DNA of 64,000 nucleotides from Okapia johnstoni (Eukaryota; Chordata; Mammalia; Artiodactyla; Giraffidae), in assembly GCA_024291935.2 (NCBI GenBank), contig CM044305.1, positions 91,504,397 to 91,568,396 of the forward strand, in the 5' to 3' direction. Position 1 is the stretch's first letter. Every line of letters begins with the position of its first letter. This document shows, piece after piece, positions 36,731-49,139 of the stretch. Below the pieces are notes generated by a model that was given only the letters and a program-made list of their open reading frames with translations, did no database searches and had not been told where the DNA came from. Both the position numbers and the translations under genes were made by a program.

Positions 36731-36931
36731 TATTTGTTGTTGTTTAGTCACTAAGTCATGTCCGACTCTTTTGGACTATAGCCCACCATGCTCCTCTGTC
36801 CGTGGGATTTTGCACACAATAATGTTGGAGTGAGTTGCCACTTCCTTCTCAAAGGGATCTTCCTGACCCAGGGATCAAAAGTCTCCTGCACTGCAGGCAT
36901 ATTCTCTAATGCTGAGCCACCTGGGAAACCC
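36731..36931 (-). mobile_element. Bov-tA SINE
   Basis: Minus-strand copy with a perfect 12-bp target-site duplication (AATACAGAGCTT, 36719-36730 and 36932-36943). Diverged in its middle, so relatively old. Confidence 0.92.
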
Positions 36932-36943
36932 AATACAGAGCTT

Positions 36944-37454
36944 AGCACTCAATAAATATTTGCTCAATTAGTGAGTGAATGGGAAAAGTTGTGCCCACTT
37001 TTAGAGGAGACAAAAAATGTAATCAGAAATGAATAATTATCTGGAAAATTAGATTAAATAATAAACCCATAATATTGTATTTTCATGATATAGCTACATT
37101 AGTAGACCAACAGGTTGTGAAATCCTTTAGTTTGAATATGCCATTACCAATGGACTGAGAATTTCCCATCAGATGGGTCCTGCATGGTCTGAGACAACAG
37201 TCATTGGCTTCCTTGTAACAGGCACAAATTGTTAGCAGTATTTACCTGGTGGCTTTATAATTATGTTCATGCAAGTAAGCTCTTGTTTAGGTAGACAATG
37301 CTTCTTTCTATCCTATGAGGATCCTATGTGATCATGTACATAAGAAGCTTTGTAAATGACTGCATACATGCTTTCATTTCCATTAATATTATTTTCTGAC
37401 CAATCAGTCCCTCCCTGAAAGATAATTTCAAGCCACTGTCAAGAAGTCCTTTCC
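36944..37454. other. Unique AT-rich DNA
   Basis: Nothing coding or repetitive recognised. Confidence 0.4.
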
Positions 37455-37797
37455 AGACTTCTGTGGTGGTACAGTGCACAGGAATCAGCCTGCCAATGCA
37501 GGGAACACAGGTTTGAGCCCTGGTCTGGGAGGATTCCATGTGCAGTGGAGGGGCTGGGCCCAGGCACCACAACTACTGAGCCTGCAATCTATAGCCTGTG
37601 GGCCACAACTACTGAGCCCGAGTGCCATAATTACTGAAGCCTGTGTGCCTAGATCCTGTGCTCTGCAATAGAAGAGGTCACCACAATGAGAAGCTGCACA
37701 CCGCAACAAAGAGTAGCCTCTGCTTGCCTCAAGTAGAGAAAGCTCGCCCATAGCAACAAGACCCAGCATAACCATAAATAAATAAAAATTTATAAAA
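37455..37797 (+). mobile_element. CHR-type tRNA SINE (long form)
   Basis: Nearly full-length sense copy: head 'agacttctgtggtggtacag', tRNA-like region, body with 'ctgcacaccgcaac', and an (ATAA)n tail. Confidence 0.9.
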
Positions 37798-38564
37798 GTC
37801 CTTGCCTTGAGGCCTTGCCCAAAAGTGTCACTTTCTCACTGAAGGCTGGACTTTAAGTAATTTCCTCTTTCTTTCCTACCAAAACATGAGCTCCTTGATT
37901 ATCACAGTACAGATATTCAATAATATTTGCTGAATGACTAAGTGACTGAATGAAATATTTTTAAAAGGCAGTTTTAAAAAGAGATGTTTATTGCTAAATA
38001 GAAGGCCTCATTTGTTCCCATTCTATTAAATGTTCTGGTTCCAAGAGAAGAACTGAACTACTTTTTTTCACTCTAGGCTTTCCCCAAGTTTCATAGAACT
38101 TTACATAGAAACTCTTTCTTTTTTACGTATGATTTCAGTTTTATTTATGCTACTATATATGTATATGAAAAGAGAAATACACATATATAGGGAGAGAGTC
38201 AACCTATGTTACAGTCAATATATTTGTAACTTTTTCTGCTTAAAATTTTCTAATTAAATTTTCTATACAAAGTCATTGCCAATTAATATGGCCATTGATG
38301 CACTGATTACATAGAGCTTAAATAACCAAAATACATTTAGAAAGCTATAGTGTTGGACCCCCTCTCTCTCCAAAACTGAATGATTAACAGTCATAACTTG
38401 TATGTATATATAGTATTTGAAAAACAATATCTCAAATCAAGTATAAAAGTATCCATACCACCTACTTTGAATCACAATATTTCCATTACTTTGTACAGTG
38501 TTTATACATAGATTATAATAGCTTCTGAAATAGTAGTTGTTTAACTATTGTTACCTTTGCTGAA
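37798..38564. other. Unique AT-rich DNA
   Basis: No gene seen; short TA-rich runs near 38150-38190. Confidence 0.4.
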
Positions 38565-38937
38565 CAGTGTGACATTATAAAAATTGTTTGGGTTTTATTA
38601 TGGAAAATTTCAAACATACAGAAAAGTAGACAATAATATAATGAACCACCACAGATACATCACTCAGCTTCAATAATTACTAGCACATAACCCAACTTGT
38701 GTCAAATATATTCTCTCCATTCTTCCTCACCCAACTCTTACAGGACAATTTTAAAGCAAATCCTAGACAACATGTCATTTCACCAATCAATACTTCAGTT
38801 TGTAAAAACTATTTTGAAAGAAGTATTCGCCATGTCGTGTTTGTTTACTGGTATCTATAACAATATTAATCTCCTTGAGGAAAATGTAAAATCAAATATT
38901 CTCAACGAGGCAGTATTGGTATTTAATCCTGTATTCT
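38565..38937 (-). repeat. Ancient LINE 3' end, antisense
   Basis: The phrases 'ggaaaatttcaaacata', 'catcactcagcttcaata' and 'aaagcaaatcctagacaa' match a known old L1-type 3' end; family assignment is uncertain. Confidence 0.45.
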
Positions 38938-39199
38938 TTCTTTGTTTTATCTTTGGCCGCACTGGGTCTTCATTGCTGCAAGCAGGCTTTCGCTACTTGT
39001 AGCTCATGGGCTTCTCATTGCGGTGACTTCTTGTTGCGGAGCACAGGCTCTAGGCACATTGGCTTCAGTACTTGTGGCACATGGGCTTAGTTGCCTCATA
39101 GCATGTGAGATCTTCCCAGACTAGGGATAGAACACTAGGGATAGTGTCCTTTGCATTACAAGACAGATCTTCACCACTGGACCACCAGGGAAGCCCTAA
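38938..39199 (-). mobile_element. CHR-type tRNA SINE
   Basis: Minus-strand copy, head at 39197 (GGGCTTCCCTGGTGGTCC). The tail is at about 38940. Confidence 0.88.
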
Positions 39200-39226
39200 T
39201 TCTACATTTTTCAAAAGCAGCTTAAA

Positions 39227-39331
39227 GGACTTCCCTGGCAGTCCAGCAGCGGGCAGGGGTTCAACCCATGGTCGGTGAACTAAGATCCTATATGCCACGT
39301 AGAGTAGCCCCCCTCACCAAAAAAAAAAAAG
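39227..39331 (+). mobile_element. CHR-type SINE (short)
   Basis: It begins GGACTTCCCTGGCAGTCC and ends in A(12). A perfect 10-bp target-site duplication (GCAGCTTAAA, 39217-39226 and 39332-39341) brackets it. It lies 28 bp from the previous copy, in opposite orientation. Confidence 0.92.
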
Positions 39332-39339
39332 GCAGCTTA

Positions 39340-39840
39340 AATTAAAACAACACATATATTTATTATCTCGCAGTTCCAGGAATCCAGGCTTGGTTTAGCT
39401 GAGTCCTTCGCTTCAGGGTCTCTCACAAGCTGCAAAGTGTTGACTGGTGCTGGGGCCTCTTCTGAGACTCAACTGGGGAAGGATCCATTCCTAAAATCTC
39501 ACAGGGTTTATGTCCTGTGGTCTCTGTTGGACCGAGGGACTCAGTCCATGGCTATCTGCTGGCCAGACACTCACTTCATTTTCTTGTCACCTAGGCTTCC
39601 CTAATATGGCTGCCTGCTTCACAAAACTGCCAAGACAGCAACAGAGAGTCTGCTTAGCAAGACAGAGGTTACCATTTTACGTAACGTAATCATGGAAGTG
39701 ACACCCATAGCCCCTGCCACATTCTACTGGTTAAAAGCAAGTTTCAGACCACACTTGAAGGGAGACAATTACACAAGGTGTGAATGCCAGGAGATGGGGG
39801 TCATTGGGAGCATCTGAAGGCCAGCATATCACACCTCAGA
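39340..39840. repeat. Ancient LTR-like repeat
   Basis: The phrases 'cttcagggtctctcacaagc', 'gagactcaactggggaa' and 'cgtaatcatggaagtgaca' belong to a known ancient mammalian repeat, probably an LTR read in reverse. Family not assigned. Confidence 0.45.
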
Positions 39841-40159
39841 CCTAGAGAGACAGATAAAATCACGGTTCAAAGCAACCTTCAGAGTGGGGTCCAATCACTC
39901 AGGAGCAGAGCTCTATTAAGATTGACTGTGGCCAAGAGGTGAACTGGGTACAACAAAAGGCCTCTTAGACAACCTCCACTAATCTGACTAGCTGAACTCA
40001 CAGATACTTTCCAGTCTCTGTGGATGTGCTCACTAATGCCTGAGTTGTCTGACCACAGGAGTCACCTGCCTGTGGAAGGCTTCCCACCGGTCAGTTCTGA
40101 GTACTCCCATCTCGTCCACTGGGGTGGTATACCTTCCACAAGTCAGTTTTCAGTCTGTC
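39841..40159. other. Unassigned stretch
   Basis: Nothing coding; no repeat assigned. Confidence 0.35.
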
Positions 40160-40620
40160 CCTATTTTGGACCATTCAGGCTGCTATAACAAAATATCACA
40201 GACTGGGTGGCTTATAAACAATGAATTTTTCCTCACACTTCTGGAAATTGGAAGTCCAATGTGAATGAGTCAGAACAGTCTCATTCTATTGAATGCCTCT
40301 TTTTAGGTTGCAGACTGCTAGCTTATCACTGTATCCTCACATGGTGAAAGGGGTGAGTGAGCTCTCTGGAGCTCCTTGTGAGTGAAAGTCGCTCAGTTGT
40401 GTCCAACTCTTTGCAACCCCATGGACTATACAGCCCATGGAATTCTCTAAGCCAGAATACTGGATTGGGAGCTCCTTGTATAAGAGCACTAATTTCATTC
40501 AAGATGGTTCCAACCTCATGACATAGTCACCTCCTAATATCATCATCTTAGGGGTAAGAATGTCAATATATGAATTTTGGAGGGACACATTCAAACCAAA
40601 GCAGTCCCCTAACCCTAATA
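40160..40620 (-). repeat. MaLR-type repeat, antisense, with a SINE inside
   Basis: 'ggctgctataacaaaatatc', 'agactgggtggcttata' and 'tatgaattttggagggacac' are the usual antisense phrases of this class. A Bov fragment splits it at 40380-40468. Confidence 0.55.
40380..40468 (-). mobile_element. Short Bov SINE fragment with target-site duplication
   Basis: Only the BovB-derived tail and adjacent body are present. A perfect 11-bp duplication (GAGCTCCTTGT, 40369-40379 and 40469-40479) shows it inserted as a 5'-truncated copy. Confidence 0.85.
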
Positions 40621-41544
40621 ACACTAGTTATTGTAATTATAACTAAATATTACATAAATTGAATAGATATGGCTGTAAAAACGTTTTATAAAAGTGAAAT
40701 TTAATGATTATAGAAACTGTTAAAAGACTCAAAAAGCTAAAATATCGTTGTCAGTTTAGTTGTGGTTGAGATATCAGTAAAGATGGGAAAACATATGAAA
40801 ATCTAGAAATATTCTTCTCTCAGATTTCACGACCCATATCTCCAAGTCCTTTATTTGTTTTGGATAAACAGACACTGGAAATCAGATGCTGCATAAATGT
40901 GCTATTTAAACAAGAAGGATAAGGAGAAAAACCCATCAGCATATTCACGTTTGGGGGAAAAAAAGCATTGGCCTTAAATCAATAAATTGATGAGCAGGTG
41001 TACAGGTTTTAAGATAGGATAAAATATTCATGTATCTTTTTTTCTTTTTTGGAATGATTTTGTAGTTAGCATATATTGATCTCTATCAGAACTGGATGTA
41101 GACAGTCTCCTCGTGTATCCCATGGGCATCCCAGTGGAGGGCTGGCTTCCCACCCACCTTCTACTGTGCTCTTCTTCCAAGTGGTACCACACTTGCTTGG
41201 GCCTCTGACTTCCATTTCCCAGTACCAAGTGGTTGGTATCCCCTGCCATATTGGTGATTTCATTCACCCATAGGCATGGGTGGCTGGAGATCCAGCTGAC
41301 TGCCATGCAGATCAAGAATCCTGCTTCTCTCAGCTCATGATGTTTCTCTAGGCCTGTGACTGATCGGAGCCTTTCAGGTGCTTGGCAAACCACAGCTGTG
41401 TCTCCTTCCAAAACCCAAGGGTCTGAGAACAGAAACCCGAGGGACTTCACATCTAGCTGTGTTCACTTAAATCTGCCAGAGAGACCTGCTACCCTCCCCT
41501 TATCTGTCCTAATTGCTCCTTTCTTTTTTGTTGACAGTTTTATT
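40621..41544. other. Unassigned; 140-codon minus-strand frame
   Basis: A minus-strand frame (41028-41450) of 140 codons is the longest here. It matches no protein I recognise and has no coding-like flanking splice sites. 41040-41510 is GC-richer than its surroundings and may be an old LTR or retroposed piece. Confidence 0.3.
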
Positions 41545-42560
41545 CATATAAATTCCTAATACATATAATTCACTCATTTAATATGTACAATCCAGTGATT
41601 TTTACTATATTCATAGGCTTGTCCAACCATCAGTTCAGTTCAGTCGCTCAGTCGTGTCCGACTCTTTGCGACCCCATGAACTGCAGCACGCCAGGCCTCT
41701 CTGTCCATCACCAACTCCCGGAGTCTACCCAAACCCATGTCCATCAAGTCGGTGATGCCATCCAACGATCTCATCCTCCGTCGTCCCCTTCTCCTCCTGC
41801 CCCCAATCCTATCCAGCATTAGGGTCTTTTCCAATGAGTCAACTCTTCGCATGAGGTGGCCAAAGTATTGGAGTTTCAGCTTCAACATCAGTCCTTCCAA
41901 TGAACATTCAGGACGGATTTCCCTTAGGATGGACTGGTTGGATCTCCTTGCAGTCCAAGGGACTCTCGAGAGTCTTCTCCAACACCACAGTTCAAAAGCA
42001 TCAATTCTTCGGCGCTCAGCTTTCTTCACCGTCCAACTCTCACATCCATACATGACCACTGGAAAAATCACCACCATCTAATTTTAGAACATTTTTATCA
42101 TCCTCAAAGGAAAACTTGTACTGATTAAGCAGTAGTTTCCCATTTCCCTAACCCCACCCCCAAGCAAATACCAGTCTGCTTTGTCTCTACTGATTTGCCT
42201 GTTCTGGATATGTTATGTCAATGGAAACATTGTTTTCTTTCTGTTTTCTTTTGTTGCACATAATGTTTTCGAGGTTCATCTAGATTGTAGCATGTATCAG
42301 TACTTCATTCTTTTTATGGCTGAGTAATAGCTCCATTGTATGGATATACCACTTTTTTGTTCATCTGTTGTGAACATTGTATAGTTTCCACTTTTTTGGC
42401 TATTATGAATAATGCTGCTATGAACATTCATGTACAGGTTTCTATGAGGATGTATGCTTTCGTCAGTCATATTGGAGAATTGACTTTGGAGAATTGCTAG
42501 GTCATATGGTAACTCTAACTTGTCGAGGAACTGGGGATGCGTTTCATAGAAAATTGATGA
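41545..42560 (-). repeat. Old L1 3' region split by BovB
   Basis: 41545-41631 and 42078-42560 join as one antisense L1M-type 3' UTR ('cttgtccaaccatca' resumes at 'caccaccatctaattttaga'). Confidence 0.7.
41632..42077 (-). mobile_element. BovB LINE 3' end
   Basis: The minus strand encodes the BovB reverse transcriptase C-terminus, open for 145 codons (41640-42077) and ending in the usual R-T-R-L-S-D. It is a 5'-truncated insertion into the old L1 and the best-preserved of the 3'-end BovB copies after the one at 63289. Confidence 0.92.
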
Positions 42561-43189
42561 ATTCTCAGCGTGTAAATTTTTTACTTCATGGATTATTCAC
42601 CAGCCAGTTTAATCTCACACTTGCACCTCTGTTATTCATATGTTCCATGATCATTTGGTGTCTTCTCGGGGAATAAAAGTAGATTTAATTATTGGTCTAA
42701 TCACAAATAGAATTAGGCAACTGAAAACAACTATATATATATATATATGGTTAATTAGTTGCCATTACTACTTAATTTATCCACTGTCCTTTTTGTATTT
42801 AGGTCAAACATTTTTACTCTAATCAATTTGAAAAATGATGAAAAATTGAGTACACTACTTACATCTCACTAATTGTATTCCTGTTGTTATTTTAGAAAGA
42901 TGGTGAAAGGAAGTAGCTGAATTTGAAATTTAACATTGGGTAGATGCACCATAATTTAACCAAGCCCTTACTGATGGACACTTGAACTCTTTTTAATCTT
43001 TTAAATGATTTAGAATATTTTGAATATAAGACCATAAGATCTGGAAACTTTGGGGATATGACTTTGGCCATTTACTTTTAAAAAATTGCTTTCAGGAAGA
43101 GATAAAGGAAGTAAGGAACTCCCAGACAGAAGTTAACCAGATATACCTGGATACAATCTAAGATTTCTCCCGTAAACTTCTTCAGGAGT
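42561..43189. other. AT-rich DNA without assigned content
   Basis: Nothing coding; a short (TA)n at about 42731-42748. Confidence 0.4.
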
Positions 43190-43412
43190 AGTTTTGAGTT
43201 CCATGAGTTTGTTGTGTGATGCAGGGAGCTCAAATCCAGTGCTCTGTGACAACCTAAAGGGATGGGATGGGGTGGGAGTGGGAAGGAGTTTCAAGAGGGA
43301 GGGAACATATGTGGACCTGTGGCTGATTCATGTTGACATATGGCGGAAACCAGCACAATATTGTAAAGCAATTATTGTCCAATTAAAAATAAATTTAAAT
43401 TAAGTAAGACAT
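43190..43412 (+). repeat. Bovine L1 3' end
   Basis: Sense 3' UTR phrases 'acatatggcggaaaccag', 'cacaatattgtaaagcaat' and an AATTAAAAATAAAT tail. Extreme 5' truncation. Confidence 0.8.
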
Positions 43413-43459
43413 AATGGAAAAAACAAAAGAAAATTATTAATATTTTTTAAAGAGTAAAC

Positions 43460-43596
43460 TCATTTCAAAATGGCCTATATGGGAATGGAATCTAAAAAAA
43501 GTACATATATGTATAAGTGATGTACTTTGCTGTACAGCAAAAACCAATACATTATTAATAAACTATACTCCAATAAAAATTAATTTTAAAAAGTTT
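43460..43596 (+). repeat. Second L1 3' end
   Basis: Older artiodactyl L1 tail ('tgctgtacagcaaaaacc', 'aactatactccaataaaa'), 50 bp after the previous one. Each has its own A-rich end, so these are two insertions. Confidence 0.7.
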
Positions 43597-44195
43597 GATA
43601 ACATATATTTGAAAAGTTGCTTGCATTTTGAAAACAGGAGAAGAAATAGAAATCAGGTAAAATATACTTTAAGCAAAAGACTCAAAAATATTTTTTGAAA
43701 ACAAGAGGAGTCAGAAGAACCAAGGGGAGTATAATAGTGAATATATTTAAGAATTTATAAATTTCATTCAAAATAAGGCTTCATTTGTTGGGTTTTTTTT
43801 AATATGTGAGTTGGAGTGCTGTTTTCATTTTCAAAAGACAACCACTTTCAAAATATTTAAACAGATCTTGACTGTATTTACCAATTTCCAAATAATATTA
43901 TACGCATATTATTGTTTCTTGATTCATCCATTTGAGACATTATCCATTCTCTTTTCTTTTTCTTGGTAAAAGTCTGTATTGAAAATTTATTATATTCATT
44001 GTGCTAGAGCTTAAATGTAACATAAAAAAGAAACCATGGTTTTTCTCTTATAGTTTCAAGGTCTTTATAATTTAAGAGCTGAGTCAAGAATACAACAGTT
44101 AATACATTAAAAATACAATTATTATAATTGAATGTGAGGCATATACATGTTTTTTTAGCACTATTGCCTGAATACCTGTTGCATTATCTTGATTT
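43597..44195. other. AT-rich DNA
   Basis: No gene or named repeat. Confidence 0.4.
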
Positions 44196-44520
44196 TTTTA
44201 ACAAGGTCTTTTCTTGGGCTGTGCTGGGTCTTTGTCCCTGCGTGGGGCTTTCTCTAGTTCTGGCAAGCGGTGGCCATTCTCTAGTTGCAGTGCATGGGCT
44301 TCTCATTGCAGTGGCTTCTTTTGTTGTGAAGCACAGGCTCTAGGTACTCGAATGTCAGTAACTGCAGCATGTGGGCTCAGTAGTTGTGGCTCTTGGGCTC
44401 TAGAACACAAGCTCAATAGTTGCTCTGAGGCATGTGGAGTCTTCCTGGATCAAGGATTGAACCTGTGTCTCCTGAATTGGCAGGTAGATTCTTTACCACT
44501 GAGCTACCAGGGAAACCCTG
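44196..44520 (-). mobile_element. CHR-type tRNA SINE (long form)
   Basis: Near full-length minus copy, head at 44518 (GGGTTTCCCTGGTAGCTC), with body and tail to about 44196. Confidence 0.9.
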
Positions 44521-44817
44521 CTTTCTGTTTTTTTAAATAGACTTTATATTTCAGAGCCATTTTATGTTCACAGCAATACTCAGCAGTAGGTACAGAGATT
44601 TCCCATATACCTCCTACCTCCATGTATGCATATCCTCTCCCATTATTTACTTCCCCCACCAGAGTGGTACATTTGTTACAGATGATGAACCGACACTGAA
44701 ATATAATCATCCAAATCCATAGTCTAGATTACCATTCACTCTTGATATTATACATTTTATGAGTTTAGATAAATGGATAATAATATGTATCCACCATTAT
44801 AGAATGATACAGAGTAT

Positions 44818-45036
44818 TTGTGCCTGGGTGCTCAGTCGCTTCAGTCATGTCCAACTCTTTGCAACCCTATGGACTATAGTCCACCAGGCTCCTCTGTCCA
44901 TGGGGTTCTCCAAGCAAGAATACTGGAGTGGGGTTGTCATGCCCTCCTCCAGGGGATCTTCCCGATCCAGGGATCAAACCTGGGTCTCCTGCCTTGCATG
45001 TGAATTCTTTACCCACTGAGCCACCTGGGAAGCCCA
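44818..45036 (-). mobile_element. Bov-tA SINE
   Basis: Full-length minus copy with head at 45036. Confidence 0.92.
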
Positions 45037-45089
45037 CAGTGTATTTTCACTGCCCTAAAAATCCACTGTACTCTGCCTGTTCATCTCGG

Positions 45090-45353
45090 AGAAGGCAATG
45101 GCACCCCACTCCAGTACTCTTGCCTGGAAAATCCCATGGATGGAGGAGCCTGGTAGGCTACAGTCCATGGGGTCGCTAAGAGTCGGACACGACTGAGCAA
45201 CTTCACTTTCACTTTTCCCTTTCATGCACTGGAGAAGGAAATGGCAACCCACTCCAGTATTCTTGCCTGGAGAATCCCAGGGACTGGGGAGCCTGGTGGG
45301 CTGCCGTCTATGGGGTCGCACAGAGTCGGACACGACTGAAGTGACTTAGCAGC
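45090..45353 (+). mobile_element. BOV-A2 SINE (dimer)
   Basis: Two Bov-A units (45090-45205 and 45230-45353) are joined by the characteristic linker 'ttcactttcacttttccc'. Little diverged, so young; BOV-A2 marks bovid genomes. Confidence 0.95.
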
Positions 45354-45514
45354 CTCTCACCCCTGCCCCAATCCCTGGCAACTACTGATGTTTTTTACTG
45401 TCACCTTTTCCAAAATGTCAGATAGTTGGAATTATACATTATGTAACCTCTTAAGATTGACCTCTTTCACTTGGTAATATGTATTTAAGCTTCCTTCATG
45501 TCTAATAATGTCAT

Positions 45515-46150
45515 TACTCATTAGGGAAATGCAAATCAAAACCACAGTGAAATACCACTTCACACCCACTAAGATGGCAATAAACAAAAAGAAGGACAAT
45601 AACAAGTATTGGTAATGATATGGAGAAAATTTGAAACCTCATACATTGCTGGTGTGGAGCAAAATGGTGCAGCTGATTTGGAAAACCATTAGACAGTTCC
45701 TCAAAAAGTTAAACATATTTACTACATGACCTAGCAATTCCACTTCTAGGTATGCCTCCAAGAGAAATAAAATATACAGTCTCACAAGACTTGTCTGTGA
45801 ATGTTCATAGCAACATTATGTATAATAGCCAAAATGTGGAAATAATCTGTGTCCGTTGATACATTAATAAAGCGTGGTATATCAGTAAAATGGAATATCA
45901 ATCAGCCATAAAAGGGATGCAGTACTGATCCATACCACAACATAGATGAACCTTGAAAAAAATGACGTTAAATCAAAGAAGCCAGACACAAAAGGCCCCA
46001 TATGGATAATTCCATTCATTTGAAACATCCAGGATAGACAAATCCATAGAGACAGAAAGTTAATTAGAGGTCAAGGTTGCACAACTTTGTGAATACACTA
46101 AAAAGCAATGAACTGTACATTTAAAAATGGTATGTGGCATGTGAATTATA
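45515..46150 (+). repeat. Old L1 3' region, sense
   Basis: Phrases 'gggaaatgcaaatcaaaacc', 'cagccataaaagggatgca' and 'ggataattccattcatttg', ending near 46150. It lies in inverted orientation to the L1 just before it. Confidence 0.75.
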
Positions 46151-47274
46151 TCTTAGGAGGGGAGAGGAAGAAAAGGAGGAGGGAAAAAATACCACTACCA
46201 AGCAAATGAAATTGCTGATGTTGTCACAGATTCTCCTAAGGTGCCAATTATTTTCTCTCTGAAGGGAAGGGGCGAGTTTCTGATAAAGCCAACAACTAAT
46301 TGGGAATGGCTGTGCTCCAGGACCCTGCAGGACACATTTTAATAACACTCCTCTAATAGTTACTCTGGTAATTTCTCCAGAAATGTGTGCAGTACATTTT
46401 GCTTTCCCCAACAATTTCTGTTAAAAGCACAGTGATGTTTTCTGTTCTATGTTTATCCAAAACTTAGATGCACAGGTTGTTCTTGAAAGACATTTTCTTC
46501 TCCAGCTGAGCTATGGACATGCCAGGGAGCAGATCATGTCTGATGAGAAGCTGTCTCACTTACATTGCTGGCCTATGAAAGAGGATTAATGCAGTGTCAG
46601 TTAAGTGACATGCTCTTGTTTGTAGTTTAAATCCCATAAATTTGTGATCAAGGCATTTGTTTTTATATTGAAATGGGTGAATATAAATACTTAGGCTTGT
46701 GTGTAATGATTTTGCCACCTAGTTTGCCAGTGAAAAGTTTTTCTTTCACTTGTTTGTTGTTAATGCTGCTTGGCTTCCTGCCAGTTCAATAACAATTACC
46801 CCACATTGTCATCTTGTCTGAAAGAATTCTGCAATAGTAGATTCTGCACAAATGTCTAATGAATAAATGAATGATGTGTTTTTCTTGTTTATTTTTCATG
46901 GGGAGGGTACAGAATCATAAATAAATGCTTTATGTTGTGAGTCAGCCATAAAGAAATTAGGTCCAACATCATTTAAATGAAAAGTCAAAGGCCAGGAAGC
47001 AGATAGACAGTAGTATGATGGGATCTGTTATGAACGTGGTTCACTTTGTCCCCAGACAATAGCATGATTCCTAGGAGTCCAGGAAAGAGCCAGGCAAGAG
47101 TGAGGGTTAGGCCATAAAAGAAGGTAGGTCTCCCTGTGCACAGTCTCTTTACTTCCTCTTCCAAGCGATTGACCGCCCCTTAACTCTAGTTCCTGAATGA
47201 AGGCTTCATATTGGCATGGAGTGCAGTTTCTTAAAAGATCCCCAAAGATTGGGTTTGTTGAGCCTAAAGTGAAA
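46151..47274. other. Repeat-free unique stretch
   Basis: About 1.1 kb with no recognised repeat, in a region otherwise packed with them. No coding frame. Confidence 0.45.
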
Positions 47275-47488
47275 AAAAGTGAAAGTTAGTCTCACAGTCA
47301 TGTCCGACTCTTTGTGATTCCATGGACTGAAGCCTGTCCCACTCCTCTGTCGATGGAATTTTCCAGGCAAGAGTACTGGAGTGGGTTGCCATTTCCTTCT
47401 CCAGGGGATCTTCCCGACCTGAGGATTGAACCCATGTCTCCCACATTGCAGGCAGGTTCTTTACCAGCTAAACCACAAGGGAAGCCCT
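47275..47488 (-). mobile_element. Bov-tA SINE
   Basis: Full-length minus copy, head at 47487 (GGGCTTCCCTTGTGGTTTAG). Confidence 0.92.
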
Positions 47489-48134
47489 TGGGAACACTTA
47501 ACGCTCTCTGGTGCCCCTTGTGGGTGCTCGAAAGGCTTACAGCCAGATAAACTGATAACAAGGAACAGATAGCTTCATCATGGGAGATGAAATAATCAGA
47601 AGTTGAAAAGTCTTAGCCAACAGTTGTCAATTATTAAGGACAACTCCAGTGTTAAGGTTGAAAGTCACTTTGATTGCTCACTTACAGATGACAGTGCTCA
47701 GCTCACAGAAGTCCTTGCTCGCCCTGTTCCTAAACCATTCACTGGCCCTGTTTTTCTCCCCTTCTTTGAAAGTGTCTTGAAAGGTCTGTAAGCTCCAACC
47801 TGAACACCACCCTCACTTGGACAACAGTGGTATCCCTGGTAATTACTCAGGGAATTACTAAACTAACTGGCAAGTCCAAATTCCTTTCTTGCTGCAAAAG
47901 TCTTTCTGCTGTCTCAATTTCTCAACTGAACTTGGAAGTTTGCGTGGACTTTTATCATTACAATTTGGTCCCAGACCCCTACTGCTACCAAGCTCATATG
48001 TAACTTTTATCCCTATCTTTCAGACCTAGTCCACCTCTATGCCTACTTTCCACCAATCCTTTCTAAACATGTCTTATTTCTGCCAAAAGGTGTGTTCTAA
48101 GCACTGGGGTCACATCATTTCCATGCTGGCCAGC
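47489..48134. other. Unique stretch
   Basis: Nothing coding or repetitive recognised. Confidence 0.4.
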
Positions 48135-48750
48135 ATACAACTATGAACATAGGAAATACTTAAGAAATTTATCTGAAGAAAACAAAAACACTAATTCAAA
48201 AAGATATAGGCACCCTTGTGTTCATTGCAACATTATTTACAATAACCAAGATAGGAAAACAACCTAAGTGTCCATCAATGATTAAATTGGTAAAGAAATT
48301 GTGGTAAATATATGCAACAAAATATTATTCGGTCATAAAAAAGAGTAAATTCTTATTATTTTCCACAACATGGATGGACATTAAAAACATTATGCTAAGT
48401 GAAATAAGTCGAACAGAGAAAGAAAACTACTGTATGATCTCTCTCTCTCCCTCTATCTCTTTTTTTCTTTTTTGGCCATTTACCATGGCATGCAGGAACT
48501 TAGTTCTTTGAATAAGGATGAAACCTCGCCCCCTGCAGTGGAAGTGCAGAGTCTTAACCACTAGACTTCCAGGGAAGTCCCTGTATGATCTCTCTTATAT
48601 GTGGAATCTAAGGGGAAACAGCCACCAAGTTCATAGATACAGAGAACAGATTGGTAGTTGTAAGAGACAGGGAGTGGAGGGTGGGAGGAATGGGTGAACT
48701 GTTTTGGCAGATGTTTTTCATTAGATAAATTGAACAATTTTTTTTTATTT
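48135..48750 (+). repeat. Old L1 3' region, sense, split by CHR
   Basis: 'gcaacattatttacaataac', 'gtccatcaatgattaaat', then after the SINE 'ggaatctaaggggaaac'. Frames broken. Confidence 0.75.
48445..48581 (-). mobile_element. CHR-type SINE with target-site duplication
   Basis: Minus copy, head GGGACTTCCCTGGAAGTC at 48580. A perfect 14-bp duplication of L1 sequence (TGTATGATCTCTCT, 48431-48444 and 48582-48595) brackets it. Confidence 0.93.
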
Positions 48751-48789
48751 AAAAAGGTAAGGATTAGGGGATAGTAGAAACAATCCTGG

Positions 48790-49003
48790 GGCTCCCCTGG
48801 CTCAGCAGTAAAGAATCTGCCTGCAATGCAGGAGACCTGGGTTCAATCCCTGAGTTGGTAAGATCCCCTGGAGGAGGGCATGGCAACCCACTCCAGTATT
48901 CTTGCCTGGAGAATTCCATATGCAGAGGAGCTGGGCAGGCTACAATCCATAGGGTCGCACAGAGTCAGACACAACTGAAGTGACTAAGCAGCAGCAGCAG
49001 ACA
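48790..49003 (+). mobile_element. Bov-tA SINE
   Basis: Full-length sense copy ending in a (CAG)n run. The flanks share ACAATCCT (48779-48786 and 49003-49010), a short target-site duplication. Confidence 0.92.
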
Positions 49004-49139
49004 CAATCCTAGCACCTTTCCTCCGCCTGTCTTTGCAAGACAGCTATCTCCATACTTCCAACTGAAGAAACCTCTACACTTAACAGTAATAACAAAAAGA
49101 ACAATGGCCCAAAAAAGAAGAAGAAGAACAACGGCTATT

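Larger units (their letters stand above)
44525..45510 (-). repeat. Old L1 3' UTR, antisense, hosting SINEs
   Basis: 44525-44817, about 45040-45088 and 45354-45510 join as one antisense L1 3' UTR. A Bov-tA and a BOV-A2 are inserted in it. Confidence 0.6.
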
